IMG/VR virus record: IMGVR_UViG_3300038551_000068
Coordinates: 1-45,190 of that record
Source of the DNA: a virus
Direction: 5' to 3' (one strand)
DNA length: 45,190 bases
The notes beneath the pieces are model-generated. The model did not search any database and was not told the origin of the DNA. It was given only the letters and a program-made list of their open reading frames with translations. The translations under genes and the position numbers were made by a program. Shown here one piece after another: positions 1 to 7,950 of the stretch; positions within the stretch are counted from its first letter, which is position 1; each line of letters opens with the position of its first letter.

Positions 1-130
1 AAAGCTGCGGGCGCAGGCGCGCGAGGCCAAGACCGATGCGCTCGAGAAGGCCGCGAAATTCCAGGGCATGCTGGGCAACCTCGCGATGATCGCCGACACG
101 CCAGACAAATGGGCGCGAGCTATCGACGGG
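1..130. repeat. Left copy of the terminal direct repeat (circular genome overlap)
   Basis: Bases 1-126 are identical to 45061-45186. Base 127 differs (C here, T at 45187) and the last three bases match again. The repeat lies inside an open reading frame that continues in frame from the right end into the left end, so it is best read as an assembly overlap of a circular or circularly permuted genome of about 45,060 bp. The C/T difference is synonymous (both Asp codons) and may be a population variant. Confidence 0.9.
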
Positions 131-940
131 CTAAAGCAGCGCGGCGTGGACGTGTCGCAATATCAGGACTTTTCCTCGCGCGACTATGCACTTGCCCAGG
201 CTGGCAAGGTGTCCGACGTGCTCACGATGGAGTTGCAGCGGCGCAAGGCTGAGATCGCGGGGCAGGGGTCAAAGGCATCATCCCCGCTTGAAAAGGCCAT
301 GGCCGCGCGCGATGCCAAGGCGAGCGAGGATTATGCGACGGCAAGTCAGGGTGCCGCCGACATGGCGCAGAACCTTGCCGCCCTGGAGGATGCGCGACGG
401 CGGACAAACTTCGAGGGCTCGTGGCTCAACAACGCGGCCACGCGCGCGATTGGACGCAACATCGGCGGGGGCGCCGGCATCATCCCGACAAGCAGGGATG
501 TGCAGGCGCTTGACCAGATCGAGGCGGCGTCCAGCAGCCTGACGCGGCAGGCGGCGGAATCCCTCAAGGGCGCGCTGTCCGACCGGGACCTTGCCTTTTT
601 GCAGCAGTCGCAGCCGGGCGGCAGCATGACGGACGAGGCCGCGCAGGCGCCCATCGCGATCATAAAGGGCGGCGGCCTGCGCGCGCAGGCGCGGGCGGAA
701 ATGTATGACGCCTGGATACAGCAATACGGCTCGGCGCGCGGATTCCAGCAGGCTTGGAACCGATATTCGGCGGACAATGCCATTGTGGGGCGTGACGCCA
801 AGGGCAACACGGTCTATCAGATCGAGCCGCGCACGGACTGGCGGCAATATATGGGCGCGAATGCCGGTGCGGCCGCTCCCGTGGCGCCTGCGTCGGCGCC
901 GGCTGCCTCTGGCAATGATCCTTTCGGGATACTCGACTGA
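2..940 (+). CDS. Ejection/internal virion protein, 3' part of a gene split by the window ends
   Basis: This is the C-terminal 312 residues of a protein that starts at 44828 at the right end; joined across the circle it is 390 residues. The frame is continuous through the terminal repeat. The sequence is rich in Ala, Gln and Arg with long predicted helices and an Ala/Pro-rich tail, typical of DNA-ejection proteins encoded after the gp7-like gene in P22-type phages. No catalytic motif is visible. The stop overlaps the next start by one base (TGATG), so translation is probably coupled. The functional name rests mainly on position between the tail genes and the next long internal virion protein. 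Confidence 0.75.
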   Translation, partial: KLRAQAREAKTDALEKAAKFQGMLGNLAMIADTPDKWARAIDGLKQRGVDVSQYQDFSSRDYALAQAGKVSDVLTMELQRRKAEIAGQGSKASSPLEKAMAARDAKASEDYATASQGAADMAQNLAALEDARRRTNFEGSWLNNAATRAIGRNIGGGAGIIPTSRDVQALDQIEAASSSLTRQAAESLKGALSDRDLAFLQQSQPGGSMTDEAAQAPIAIIKGGGLRAQARAEMYDAWIQQYGSARGFQQAWNRYSADNAIVGRDAKGNTVYQIEPRTDWRQYMGANAGAAAPVAPASAPAASGNDPFGILD

Positions 941-3192
941 TGCCAACGATTGCCGAAATGAAGGCATCCTCACCCGCCTACGCGGCGCTGACCGATCAGG
1001 AATTCGCGGATCGCGTCTATGCCAAGCACTATGCGGGGAAGATCGATCGCGCCGAATTCAACAAGCGCGTCGGCATGGGGCCGAAAGAGACGTGGGGAGA
1101 ATACGCGCGCGGCCTCGCGCAGAAGGCAGCACAGGGTGTCACCTTCAATGTTGCCGAAGAGGTCGGAGCAGGCGCCGGTGCCGTCGGCAATCGCGTGGCG
1201 CGCGCGCTCGGCATGGACATCCCCGAGCGCACATACGACGCCATCCTGGCGGAGATGCGTGGGGACGAGCGCAAATTCGAGGCGGAACACCCGGTGCAGG
1301 CCGTTGGTGCCGAGATCGGCGGCGGGCTTCTCGCGGGCGGTCCTGCCGCGCGCGCGGTGATGGCCGCGCCAAGCCTTGCGGCTCGCGTTGGTCGTTCGGC
1401 GCTGACCGGCGCGGGCTATGGCGCCGCGTCTGGCTTCGGAGCGGGAGAGGGCGGCGCGCTGAACCGCGCGGGCGGCGCTGTCGCGGGTGGCGTTATCGGC
1501 GGCATCGCAGGGCCCATCGCCTCCGAAGTCGTGGGGCCTGCCGTCATGCGCACGGGGCAGGGCATCGCATCGGCGGCACGCTATGGGCAACAGGCCATTC
1601 GCAACGCGCGCAATCCAGAGCAAGCGGCGATTGACACCGTGGCTGACCGCATGTCGGCGGCTGGCATCGATCCGGCTGCGATCCGCGCGCAGGTCTCGCC
1701 GCCGCCAAGCGCGGCGCTCGCCAAGCGCGGCCTTACCGATGAGAACATGGCGGACATCATCAGCCGCAGCATGCAGGGCGAGGCGGCGGACGCCATCGGC
1801 CGGACATACGGCATAGGCGCCGACACCGTCCGCCGCTATGTCGCGCGCTATCGCGAGGTCAACCCCACGCCGATGAATATCGTGGACATCGCGAAGGAGA
1901 CGGCCGGGGACGGTGCGGCCGGACCAGTGACGCGCCTTGCCCGCGCGGCCTACAGCCTCGCGGGCGATGACAGCGGAACGGCGGCGCAGCGCCTTATGGG
2001 GCGGCAGGAGACGCAGGGTGGGCGCGTCGGCAACATCGTGCAGCGATCCGTCGCGGGCGGTGACTTCGAGGCCACGCGCGCCGCTGGCCTGCAAAACCTG
2101 CAAGACGAGGCGCGCACGGCGTATGCGGCCTTTCGCGCCGAGCCAGACCTTGCCACGGACCAGCTAGGCGACCTGATGGCCGATCCGCTCTTTCGCCGCG
2201 CCTCGATCCAGGCGCAGCGCAACGCCCGCGTGGATGTGATCCGCCGCAACCAGGAGGCGCGGCGCGCGGGACAGCCGCAAGAGCCCGTGCCCGATGTCGA
2301 TCCAGAGGCGCAAGTCTTCAGCCCCGACATGCTCGATCAGATCCAGCGGCAGCTTCGTATCGCCTCGGAGGGTTTCGCGAGCAATCCGAACAGCGCACGG
2401 CACGCCCGAAATCTCCGCGAGGTGTTCCTTGACCGCATCGAGGAGTACTACCCGACATTTCGCGGCATTCGCGCCAGTTACGCGCAGGGCATGGGGCAAT
2501 TCGGAGAAGAGGGCGCGCTAGAGGCTGGCGCCGCGCTCACCGCGCGCCTCGGCGCCCCTGCTCGCGAGGTCTTGCGCGGCTTCGACGCCTACACGCCCGC
2601 GCAGCAGGAGCTTTTCCGGCTGGGCTTCGCCCGCAAGTTGATGGATGACGCGGCGAACAAGCAAACCGGAGGCGCGGTCGCGAACCAGTTCGACACGCCG
2701 GCCGTCCGCGAGATCGTCGAGCGGCTCTATCCGCGCTCTAATCGCGCGCTCCATGCCCAAGGGCAACGGCTCCTCCGCGACCTGCGGCGCGAGGCGACAA
2801 CGACGCGCACGAAGAACGACATCATGGCGGGATCGCGCACGGCGGAGCTTGGCAGCGACATGGGCCGCATGATGGAAGGCGCATCGGCTGCGGCCGATGT
2901 GGCGACCGGACGGTGGAGCAAGCTGCTCGAAAACCTGTCCACGCGGCTGTCAACGCAGATCGGGCGGCGCGGCGCGGGTGAGGTTCTCGACCTGTTGACG
3001 CAAACCGATCCCGCGCAACTCCTGCCGCTCCTCAATCGCCTGGCGCAATCCGCGACGAATTCGGCGCAGCGGCGCGCCTATATGGACGCTCTTCGCGAGG
3101 CGCGGAGCATCGGCGTCCGCAGGCTAGCCAGTGTCGCGGGGCAGATGGCTGGGCGGGGCAGCGCGATCAAGGACGACACATCACCCGAATAG
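940..3192 (+). CDS. Large internal virion (DNA ejection) protein
   Basis: A 750-residue protein starting in a TGATG overlap with the gene before it. Residues 1-50 resemble the short N-terminal helix pairs common in phage internal virion proteins (MPTIAEMKASSPAYAALTDQ). Residues about 80-200 are Gly/Ala-rich with hydrophobic stretches that could insert into or cross membranes. The central and C-terminal parts are charged, helical and Arg-rich. Its place between the first ejection protein and another coiled-coil protein matches the gp7/gp20/gp16 ejection block of P22-like podoviruses. No lytic transglycosylase motif was recognised. The function is inferred from position and composition, not from a clear domain. 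Confidence 0.7.
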   Translation: MPTIAEMKASSPAYAALTDQEFADRVYAKHYAGKIDRAEFNKRVGMGPKETWGEYARGLAQKAAQGVTFNVAEEVGAGAGAVGNRVARALGMDIPERTYDAILAEMRGDERKFEAEHPVQAVGAEIGGGLLAGGPAARAVMAAPSLAARVGRSALTGAGYGAASGFGAGEGGALNRAGGAVAGGVIGGIAGPIASEVVGPAVMRTGQGIASAARYGQQAIRNARNPEQAAIDTVADRMSAAGIDPAAIRAQVSPPPSAALAKRGLTDENMADIISRSMQGEAADAIGRTYGIGADTVRRYVARYREVNPTPMNIVDIAKETAGDGAAGPVTRLARAAYSLAGDDSGTAAQRLMGRQETQGGRVGNIVQRSVAGGDFEATRAAGLQNLQDEARTAYAAFRAEPDLATDQLGDLMADPLFRRASIQAQRNARVDVIRRNQEARRAGQPQEPVPDVDPEAQVFSPDMLDQIQRQLRIASEGFASNPNSARHARNLREVFLDRIEEYYPTFRGIRASYAQGMGQFGEEGALEAGAALTARLGAPAREVLRGFDAYTPAQQELFRLGFARKLMDDAANKQTGGAVANQFDTPAVREIVERLYPRSNRALHAQGQRLLRDLRREATTTRTKNDIMAGSRTAELGSDMGRMMEGASAAADVATGRWSKLLENLSTRLSTQIGRRGAGEVLDLLTQTDPAQLLPLLNRLAQSATNSAQRRAYMDALREARSIGVRRLASVAGQMAGRGSAIKDDTSPE

Positions 3193-3306
3193 CCAGAGCA
3201 GCGCCGCGCATTGCACGGCGGCGATGATGGCGTAAATCGACAGCCCGACAGCGTCTCCGAACCTATCCGTAAGAATATCCATAAGTAAAATCTTGAGCTT
3301 AACCAT
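3181..3306 (-). CDS. Small membrane protein on the opposite strand (41 aa)
   Basis: A minus-strand ORF beginning MVKLKILLMDILTDRFGDAV and ending with one hydrophobic segment of about 20 residues (SIYAIIAAVQCAALLWLF). A GGAG ribosome binding site lies six bases before the ATG. It fills the only gap between two plus-strand virion genes and overlaps the end of the 750-residue gene by 12 bases. A single transmembrane segment and small size would suit a lysis accessory or inhibitor, but nothing shows its function. It may be a chance ORF; the good ribosome binding site and transmembrane segment argue for it. Confidence 0.4.
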   Translation of the reverse strand: MVKLKILLMDILTDRFGDAVGLSIYAIIAAVQCAALLWLFG

Positions 3307-3310
3307 GCAA

Positions 3311-3328
3311 ATCTCCAACGGGGGAGAT
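3311..3328. promoter_or_regulatory. Palindrome carrying ribosome binding sites for both strands
   Basis: ATCTCC-aacggg-GGAGAT is an inverted repeat. The minus-strand reading gives GGAG six bases before the small membrane protein start at 3306. The plus-strand reading gives GGGGGAG upstream of the 3337 start. The same hairpin could hide the site in either transcript. Confidence 0.45.
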
Positions 3329-3336
3329 ATACGGCA

Positions 3337-4737
3337 ATGCCGATGACCGAGCAAGAGCGCCGACGCCGCGCGGCAGCCGAGCGCAAGCGGCAGCAAGAGG
3401 TGGAGCGTCAGCGCCTTGATGCACAGCGCCGCGATGCCGAATTGGAAGCGCAGCGGCTCGCCAATCAACGCCTGGAACAGGAGCGGCTTGCCCGCGAGGC
3501 GGAGACGGCGGCGCGCTCGCAGGCGGCATCGGCTGAAGAGGCGCGCGCCCGCATGGCCAGCGAGCAGGAGGATGCGCGCCGGCGGCGAGAGCGCGAGGAC
3601 TTCGACGCGTCCTTGCCGGGGCAGGCCTATCAGATCGCTAAGACCGCCGTTCCGCCGCTCGCGGGCCTTTATGCCGGCCACAGGCAGGCGGCTGGGATCG
3701 AGGCGCGCCAAGCTCGCATGGCTCCCGAGGCTGCGGCCAAGATGGGGGCAGGCGGTCGCATCGCGCCCTATATCGGCCGCAGCATGCTGATGCTGCCAGA
3801 GGGCTACATCCTCCGCGAACACATCGCGCCCAGGATACAGAATGATACCGGGCGAGACCTCGTGCGCGGCGTTGGTACGGGCATGACAATGGCGGGCCTT
3901 GGCGTCGTCGGTGAAGGGGCGGTACGCGCGCTGACGCCGCCAGATCGCGGCGGGCCCCGCGCTCCTGCACCTGCTCCTGCACCTGCTCCTGCGCCTGTCG
4001 CCGCCGTTGCCGCGCCGGCAACTCCCGCGCCAGCCGTGCAGCCATCCGGCCCACGTCCACACGCCGATCGCCTGATCGCAGCCGCCCGCGCCGCTGGCGC
4101 CAAGGGGCCACTCAACAAGACCACGGCGACGACGTGGCTTGAAAACAACCTCAATGCCGGGAATCGCGCCGCAGTCGCGCGTGAGCTTGGCGTGAAGAGT
4201 GGCGCGAATTTCTCATCCCGCATCTCGGACGCTGTCCGCACCCTGTCCAAGACGCGCGGCGCGTCATCGCTGCTGCTGCCGATGGCTGCTGGCGCATTGG
4301 CCTATGATGCCACTTCATCGGAGGCCGAAGCGGCCGGCGGCGATGGCGGGGGCGGAAACAGCCTGCTTGCGGGCATCACGGCGGCGGGAACGGCGGCGGC
4401 CGTGCCCTATGCCGTCAGCAAGCTGCCCGAGGTCGTCGGGCGCGCGGCCGGCGCTGCTGGCGTCGGCATGCTCCCCGGCACGATTGACGCGATGACCGAC
4501 TATTCCGAGGACGAGCGGGCACAGGGGCGTAACGCCCTGGCTCGCTACCTGCCGGAATGGATGCAGGGTGGCGAGGTGGCCAAGGCGCGCGAAATGGCAA
4601 CCGTGCCAGAGCGCAACCCGCGCCGCGAGATGATGGCGGCGCGGGTTGGAGATCGCTTTGACGCGGATCTTGAGGCCTTCTTCGCGGCCATAGACGAGCA
4701 TAACGCCAGCATTGGCGGACAGCCTTACGGGCCGTAG
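3337..4737 (+). CDS. Coiled-coil internal virion or tail-associated protein
   Basis: A 466-residue protein. Residues 1-90 are almost entirely Arg, Glu, Gln and Ala and would form a long coiled coil. Residues about 215-245 contain a Pro-Ala repeat (APAPAPAPAP) linker. Residues about 320-390 are Gly/Ala-rich with two hydrophobic stretches. It lies between the large ejection protein and the tail fibre, so it is probably a further ejection or tail component. An alternative start at the next Met (residue 3) has equal spacing to the ribosome binding site. No enzyme motif was recognised. Confidence 0.65.
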   Translation: MPMTEQERRRRAAAERKRQQEVERQRLDAQRRDAELEAQRLANQRLEQERLAREAETAARSQAASAEEARARMASEQEDARRRREREDFDASLPGQAYQIAKTAVPPLAGLYAGHRQAAGIEARQARMAPEAAAKMGAGGRIAPYIGRSMLMLPEGYILREHIAPRIQNDTGRDLVRGVGTGMTMAGLGVVGEGAVRALTPPDRGGPRAPAPAPAPAPAPVAAVAAPATPAPAVQPSGPRPHADRLIAAARAAGAKGPLNKTTATTWLENNLNAGNRAAVARELGVKSGANFSSRISDAVRTLSKTRGASSLLLPMAAGALAYDATSSEAEAAGGDGGGGNSLLAGITAAGTAAAVPYAVSKLPEVVGRAAGAAGVGMLPGTIDAMTDYSEDERAQGRNALARYLPEWMQGGEVAKAREMATVPERNPRREMMAARVGDRFDADLEAFFAAIDEHNASIGGQPYGP

Positions 4738-4745
4738 GAGCAACC

Positions 4746-5702
4746 ATGACCACGCAACTATCATTCCTTTCTGGCCGGCAGATCACGAACTCAAGCGGCG
4801 TCCCGCAGTCTGGCGCGCGCGTCTATCACTATCGCGCGGGCACGACAACGGCGCTGACCGTCTGGCAGAACGCGGGCGGAACTGTCGCGCACACCACGCC
4901 CTATGTGGAATGTGACGCTGGCGGCTTCGTGCCGCTGGTCTATGTCGATGACACCTATGATTGGAAGGTCGTTGTCAGGACATCCGCCGATGTCACGCTG
5001 CAAACCTATGACAACCTGCCGAAAGCTGGCATTGCCGCCAGCCAGATCACAGGGCGCATCGCCCTGCACGCGCTCATCATCGAGGACAAAGACCTTACGT
5101 CCCCGCCCGGGTCTCCCGCCAACGGTGATCGCTACATTGTCGCGAGCGGCGCGACGGGTGCATGGGCCAGCCAAGATGGCAGCGTTGCTGAATATGTCAG
5201 CGCGTCTTCGTCGTGGTCGTTCTCGGCGCCCGAAGAGGGCTGGCAGGCATGGATCGTCGATGAGGATCTGCTCTATCGGCACACAGGAAGCGCATGGGCC
5301 GTCGATGAGGTGTCGCATATTGACCTTGGCCTGCTGACCGCGAATGGTGCTGGCATTAAGCTGCGCGCGCTGTCGCAATCCACGACGCTGTCGGGATCGA
5401 CGACGGACGCGGCGACCGCATTGCCCATTGGGCTAATCCTCGGCGTGTCCACGCGGGTCACGACGGCGATTACCGCATCTGGTGGCGGCGCGTCCTTCAG
5501 CGTCGGTGACGGCTCGACGTCCAATAAATTTGGCGGATCTCTCGGATTCACCGTTGGCGGCACCAATCGCGGGCATATCGGGCCAACCGGCTACTATAGC
5601 GGCACCGATCCCTTGCGATACACCGTCAACACGGGCGCATTCACGGCGGGTGTCGTCCGCAGCGTCATTTGGTATCTGGAATTCACGCCCCCAACATCAT
5701 GA
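4746..5702 (+). CDS. Tail fibre/tailspike with DUF2793 domain
   Basis: A 318-residue protein. Residues 1-95 resemble a phage head/tail-binding N-terminus (GRQITNSSGVPQSGARVYHY ... YDWKVVVRTSADVTLQTYDN). Residues about 112-185 match the DUF2793 signature (PGSPANGDRYIVASGATGAW and APEEGWQAWIVDED), a domain common in tail fibres and gene transfer agents of Alphaproteobacteria. The C-terminus is Gly/Ser/Thr-rich beta structure. It is the last structural gene before the lysis cassette and probably contacts the host surface. It is short for a fibre, and no depolymerase residues were identified. Confidence 0.8.
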   Translation: MTTQLSFLSGRQITNSSGVPQSGARVYHYRAGTTTALTVWQNAGGTVAHTTPYVECDAGGFVPLVYVDDTYDWKVVVRTSADVTLQTYDNLPKAGIAASQITGRIALHALIIEDKDLTSPPGSPANGDRYIVASGATGAWASQDGSVAEYVSASSSWSFSAPEEGWQAWIVDEDLLYRHTGSAWAVDEVSHIDLGLLTANGAGIKLRALSQSTTLSGSTTDAATALPIGLILGVSTRVTTAITASGGGASFSVGDGSTSNKFGGSLGFTVGGTNRGHIGPTGYYSGTDPLRYTVNTGAFTAGVVRSVIWYLEFTPPTS

Positions 5703-5759
5703 CGCGGGTTGCTCGGCACGGCGGCATGAGGCATGCTCCCCTGATGTGGAGGGCGCGAA

Positions 5760-6110
5760 ATGAGCTTGAATATCAACGGTACAGGGCAGCATCGTCAGAT
5801 GTCGGATGAAGTGGGGGCGCCGCAGCCGCGCATGGTTCAAGTCGCGATCAGCTACGCGGATATCGCCAAAATCGGGACCGTGATTGGCGGATTTCTGACA
5901 GCCGCGCTTGCCGGCGGCTACCTGTTTATTCCCGCGCGATCGAGCGACCTTGAGCAGGTGCAGAAGGTCGTGGCCGAGGTGAAGGCCGAGACGGCAAAGA
6001 TCAGTGAGACGGTGCGCGGGCTGCAGGACTCCATGAGAGCCTTCGTTGACCGCCTGGACGCTCCTGTCCGCCAGAACCGCAAGCCGCTGACGGTCGATCC
6101 AGGTGAGTGA
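5760..6110 (+). CDS. Membrane protein with coiled coil, holin or inner spanin candidate
   Basis: A 116-residue protein: a soluble N-terminus, one transmembrane segment at about residues 38-57 (GTVIGGFLTAALAGGYLFIP), then a heptad-rich helix (LEQVQKVVAEVKAETAKISE). It is preceded by GGAGGG and sits directly upstream of the endolysin with one small gene between. This topology fits an inner-membrane spanin or an XhlA-type holin partner. No lipobox outer spanin was seen nearby, so the exact lysis role is open. Confidence 0.6.
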   Translation: MSLNINGTGQHRQMSDEVGAPQPRMVQVAISYADIAKIGTVIGGFLTAALAGGYLFIPARSSDLEQVQKVVAEVKAETAKISETVRGLQDSMRAFVDRLDAPVRQNRKPLTVDPGE

Positions 6111-6111
6111 C

Positions 6112-6351
6112 ATGGTGCTCATCATCCAGAATGTCACGCCCAATCCGACCGAGCGCGGCAACGATGAGTTGCACGACTACGCCGTGAGGGTCAACACCAG
6201 TCGCCCGATCGCTTATTTCAAGCACCGCCGCGATCTTGGCGCGGCTGAATGCCTGCGCGCGGCCGCTGACGCTATCGACGCGGCGCGCAATGCCGAGATT
6301 GAGGCGCTGGTGCTGATCGCGCGCGAGGGGCTGATGCATGGCCAGCGGTAA
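6112..6351 (+). CDS. Small conserved-looking protein in the lysis cassette
   Basis: A 79-residue soluble protein beginning MVLIIQNVTPNPTERGNDEL. The ATG at 6112 has AGGTGAG just upstream; a GTG at 6103 would add three residues and overlap the previous gene. It has the look of a compact alpha/beta domain (DYAVRVNT, AAECLRAAADAID). It overlaps the endolysin gene by 14 bases, suggesting translational coupling. I do not recognise a family; position suggests a lysis or late accessory function. Confidence 0.6.
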   Translation: MVLIIQNVTPNPTERGNDELHDYAVRVNTSRPIAYFKHRRDLGAAECLRAAADAIDAARNAEIEALVLIAREGLMHGQR

Positions 6352-6877
6352 TTTTCGGCGGTGCCTTGAGCATGTGCTCATCCATGAGGGCGGGTACAGC
6401 GATCACCCGTCAGATCCAGGCGGCGCGACGAACATGGGCATCACGCGGGCGGTGCTGGAAAGCTGGCGCGGTCATCCCGTGACCAAGGCGGACGTGCGCG
6501 CGCTGACGCGGGACGAGGCAGCCACGATCTACGCGGCGCGGTATTGGGCGCAAGTGGCCGGCGACGATCTTCCGGCCGGCATCGACTTGGCCGTGTTCGA
6601 TTGCGCGGTTAATCAGGGCGTGGGGCGTGCGGTGAGACTGTTGCAGGGGGCTGCTTACGTGGTACCTGACGGGGTTCTTGGCCCCGTCACCATGCGGGCG
6701 GTGACATCGGCTAACACTCGAAAATTGCTGACTGAGTTCGTGGCGCGGCGGATGAACGCCTATGGGTCGCTGAGGGATACGTTCAAGACATTCGGCTTGG
6801 GCTGGTCGCGCCGGTTGATCGCGGTGCATGCCGAGGCGCTATCCATGCTGGACAAGCCGCCCGCGCCAGATGCATAA
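6338..6877 (+). CDS. Endolysin, glycoside hydrolase family 108 muramidase
   Basis: A 179-residue peptidoglycan hydrolase. The family signature is clear near the N-terminus: HEGGYSDHPSDPGGATNMGI, where the Glu of HEGGY is the catalytic residue. The C-terminal half (LQGAAYVVPDGVLGPVTMRA) is the predicted peptidoglycan-binding part. It would cleave the glycan backbone of the host wall at the end of infection. No signal peptide or membrane anchor is visible, so it would need a holin for export. It is the last gene of the late operon and is followed at once by a terminator. Confidence 0.92.
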   Translation: MASGNFRRCLEHVLIHEGGYSDHPSDPGGATNMGITRAVLESWRGHPVTKADVRALTRDEAATIYAARYWAQVAGDDLPAGIDLAVFDCAVNQGVGRAVRLLQGAAYVVPDGVLGPVTMRAVTSANTRKLLTEFVARRMNAYGSLRDTFKTFGLGWSRRLIAVHAEALSMLDKPPAPDA

Positions 6878-6937
6878 TGCGAGGCATAGCCCATGCACGC
6901 CCGCGCGTCTAGGCTCTTCCCTCGGACGATCGGTTAG

Positions 6938-6970
6938 ACCGCTCCCGCCATAAACGGGAGCGGTTTTCGC
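6938..6970 (+). terminator. Rho-independent terminator at the end of the late operon
   Basis: A perfect 10-bp stem (ACCGCTCCCG / CGGGAGCGGT) with a 7-base loop is followed by TTTTCGC. It lies 60 bases after the endolysin stop and just before the convergent methyltransferase gene, so it ends late transcription. The minus strand lacks a T run on its side, so it should act mainly on the plus strand. Confidence 0.9.
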
Positions 6971-6972
6971 TT

Positions 6973-7950
6973 TCACACGCACTCCATCACGCCTTCGACG
7001 AACGCCGCGGCGAGCGGCGCACAGATTGCATTGCCATAGCCGCGCAATCGTCCCACACGGCCGGTAATCCCTGAAGCCAACGGGAATGAGCCGGGTTCAA
7101 CTGGCCTCCACTTTCCGTCGGTGCATCCGAGCCAGTCAGCAGTTCGCCAGTAGCCGTTAGTCGGGCCGGCCCGGTCAGCGTCCGCGCCTGCTTGCAAAGC
7201 GAGGCCGTGTGCTGGTTGATGCCGCTGCCCTTCGCGTCCGCCGCTTGCGGAGACACCCACCCCGCAAGCTTGGCCTGTCCCGACAGGTTGAGGCACACCG
7301 CGCCCGTCCGGTCCGTCTGGTAATCGCCCATAGTGGTTTTTGGCGTGCCCCAACCCGCCAACATCGCGAAGTCGTTCAGATTCGACCCGTGCCGCCGCTC
7401 GCCCATCGCGAGCCACGCAGCCCCGCCCCCGCTCCCGTCCGCCGTTTGCGGCGTTGGCCAGCCAGTAAAGGCGCTGTCGGATGTGCGGCGCGCCAACGCT
7501 CGCCGCTGCAAGATCGGCCGCAGCGCAGGCGTAGCCCTCTCCCTCCAAGCCAGTTGATACAATGTCCCACCAGCCATATCCAGCCTTGCCCGCAACTTGC
7601 TCGCCAAGGATCGTTGCAGGCTGGCACTGGCGGATGAGTTCGAGCCAGACGGGCCAGAGGTGGCGGGCGTCAGCGGCGCCGCCGCGCTTGCCTGCAACGC
7701 TGAAGGGCTGGCAAGGGCAAGAGCCGGTCCACACTGGCCTGTCGTCTGGCCAGCCGCCCAATCGAAGAGCGTGAGACCAGACGCCGACCCCTGCGAAAAA
7801 GTGATGCTGCGTGAATCCTCGCAGGTCATCGGCTTGCACATCATGGATACTTCGGTCATCGACTTCCCCCGGCGCAATATGGCCACCCCTGATCAGTTCA
7901 CGCAGCCACGCGGCCGCGAATGGGTCATTTTCGTTGTAATAGGCCGTCAC
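6973..7950 (-). CDS. C5-cytosine DNA methyltransferase
   Basis: A 325-residue DNA methyltransferase that would protect phage DNA from host restriction. Motif I is HHFFAGVGVWSHALRLGGW. Motif IV with the catalytic Cys is TGSCPCQPFSVAGKRGG. The motif VI region reads GEQVAG (Gln-Val where ENV is usual). Motif VIII is GAPHIRQRLYW, and motif X is YGNAI near the C-terminus. The start is a GTG at 7950 that overlaps the upstream stop (GTGA). The target-recognition region (about residues 185-260) is low in recognisable structure and has weak codon bias, because another ORF overlaps it. Confidence 0.93.
   Translation of the reverse strand: MTAYYNENDPFAAAWLRELIRGGHIAPGEVDDRSIHDVQADDLRGFTQHHFFAGVGVWSHALRLGGWPDDRPVWTGSCPCQPFSVAGKRGGAADARHLWPVWLELIRQCQPATILGEQVAGKAGYGWWDIVSTGLEGEGYACAAADLAAASVGAPHIRQRLYWLANAANGGRERGRGCVARDGRAAARVESERLRDVGGLGHAKNHYGRLPDGPDGRGVPQPVGTGQACGVGVSASGGREGQRHQPAHGLALQAGADADRAGPTNGYWRTADWLGCTDGKWRPVEPGSFPLASGITGRVGRLRGYGNAICAPLAAAFVEGVMECV
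6987..7859 (-). CDS. Long ORF overlapping the methyltransferase in another frame
   Basis: A 290-codon ORF on the same strand, wholly inside the methyltransferase gene. Its ATG at 7859 has GGGGGA five bases upstream. The product carries a repeated Gly-Trp-X-X-Pro pattern (GWPTPQTADG, GWGTPKTTMG, GWVSPQAADA) and a distinctive C-terminal segment (GQLNPAHSRWLQGLPAVWDD). From memory, similar sequences are annotated as stand-alone proteins in other phages near Dcm-type genes. By hand count over about 66 codons (GWPTP onward) 85% of third positions are G or C in this frame, against about 60% in the methyltransferase frame. No function is known to me. It could still be a by-product of the overlapping gene. 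Confidence 0.5.
   Translation of the reverse strand: MTEVSMMCKPMTCEDSRSITFSQGSASGLTLFDWAAGQTTGQCGPALALASPSALQASAAAPLTPATSGPSGSNSSASASLQRSLASKLRARLDMAGGTLYQLAWRERATPALRPILQRRALARRTSDSAFTGWPTPQTADGSGGGAAWLAMGERRHGSNLNDFAMLAGWGTPKTTMGDYQTDRTGAVCLNLSGQAKLAGWVSPQAADAKGSGINQHTASLCKQARTLTGPARLTATGELLTGSDAPTESGGQLNPAHSRWLQGLPAVWDDCAAMAMQSVRRSPRRSSKA

Noticed and set aside
278-973. Long minus-strand ORFs opposite the ejection protein genes (also 970-2103 and 3638-4250)
   Set aside because: They lie opposite well-supported genes, are Arg/Ala-rich shadows of GC-rich codons, and lack ribosome binding sites and recognisable motifs.
3307-4062. The minus-strand ORF that extends the 41-residue membrane protein to 293 residues
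   Set aside because: The extension is the shadow of the coiled-coil virion gene. Only the last 41 codons have their own ribosome binding site.
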